Made by a program: the position numbers and the translations under genes
DNA from: Melampsora larici-populina 98AG31
Taxonomy: Eukaryota > Basidiomycota > Pucciniomycetes > Pucciniales > Melampsoraceae
Reading direction: 5' to 3'
Length of the DNA stretch: 64,000 bases
NCBI RefSeq assembly: GCF_000204055.1
Contig: NW_006768809.1
Location: 136,691 to 200,690 of the forward strand
In this document: positions 63,709 through 64,000 of the stretch, piece by piece
Layout of the letters: the number at the start of each line of letters is the position of its first letter
Position numbering within the stretch: the first letter of the stretch is position 1
The notes under the pieces: generated by a model
Seen by the model: only the letters and a program-made list of their open reading frames with translations
The model's database searches: none
Told to the model about the DNA's origin: nothing

Positions 63709-64000
63709 TCATTCCTCTACAGTGGATGAAACGGTTGATTGCGCGTTCATGGCCGGAACACTTGATGTCCCATTCATCGTGGGATCAGTTGATGTCCCGT
63801 TGACTGTTGGATCAGCTGATGTCCCATTTGCTGTCGGATCAGTTGATGTCACGTTTTCTGTCGGATCAATTGTTGTCCCGTTCTTCGGGTGGGCTACCTT
63901 GTCGTTGTCTTTGCCAGGCTTGGCGTGATGTTTGGGTTTTTTGTCATCATGACTTTTCTTGTCATCCTGATTGATGCGGCGAAGACAAGAGAGGAGTCCA
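63709..64000 (-). CDS. Secreted sequon-rich repeat protein (copy 2), cut by window end
   Basis: The last exon (63966-63709, stop TGA) encodes DDKKSHDDKKPKHH, then five N-x-T units of the form NGTSTDP, ending SSTVEE. Its 3' splice site (ATCAG) is at the same place as in copy 1. The upstream exons lie outside the window. The repeat unit TDPTxNGTS differs from copy 1 (TLPTTNGTS), so the copies have diverged. Confidence 0.75.
   Translation of the reverse strand, partial: GLLSCLRRINQDDKKSHDDKKPKHHAKPGKDNDKVAHPKNGTTIDPTENVTSTDPTANGTSADPTVNGTSTDPTMNGTSSVPAMNAQSTVSSTVEE

Overview
The window is intron-dense eukaryotic DNA, most likely from a rust-type basidiomycete (Pucciniales or a close relative). 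Genes carry many 60-110 nt GT-AG introns. The gene set is fungal: a fused Egt1, Rad50, SART3/Prp24, Sde2, Rtf2 and Trm61. A tRNA-Leu(UAG) with an intron, a Tnp2-type CACTA transposon, and small secreted repeat proteins also fit. The lineage is an inference; I see no marker that fixes the genus.

Layout: 1.6-6.5 kb (+) ergothioneine synthase Egt1, resolved here into 15 exons including a 9-nt microexon. 7.3-8.4 kb (-) Rtf2, head-to-head with Rad50 at 8.9-15.1 kb (+). 15.8-17.1 kb (-) a J-domain-like protein. 17.9-19.1 kb (-) an unrecognised coding stretch. 19.4-22.0 kb (-) exonuclease V, head-to-head with SART3/Prp24 at 22.3-27.1 kb (+). 28.2-29.8 kb (-) a mitochondrial carrier. 30.1-31.9 kb an unclassified repeat-like region carrying an inverted ~634-bp copy of an internal Rad50 segment. 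32.8-33.3 kb (-) a small membrane or secreted protein. 34.6-36.2 kb (+) and 36.6-38.3 kb (-) a tail-to-tail pair of SET-domain paralogues, both with signal-peptide-like N termini. 39.07-42.76 kb a tRNA-Leu gene split by a 3,589-bp CACTA-type transposon with a TAA target duplication. 42.8-48.4 kb is gene-poor and holds a hAT remnant and a 749-bp element with perfect 21-bp inverted ends and a 9-bp target duplication. 49.0-50.9 kb (-) a PH-domain protein. 54.5-55.8 kb (-) a secreted protein with EEGPEI-like repeats. 57.4-58.6 kb (-) Sde2, head-to-head with Trm61 at 58.8-60.6 kb (+). 61.5-62.3 kb and 63.7 kb to the window end (-) are tandem paralogues of a secreted protein rich in N-glycosylation sequons.

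Themes: nucleic-acid maintenance genes (Rtf2/Rad50, Exo5/SART3, Sde2/Trm61) sit as three divergent pairs with 276-473 bp between start codons, so shared promoters are plausible. The gene-poor blocks hold the transposons and lineage-specific secreted genes. Splicing is unusually fine-grained: a start codon split by an intron (Rad50), microexons of 9 nt (Egt1) and 21 nt (Exo5), a GC-AG intron completing a cysteine cluster (Exo5), and an intron gained or lost between the SET paralogues. No clearly new multi-gene system was found. The most striking structures are the transposon-split tRNA gene, the inverted Rad50 fragment copy and the microexons.
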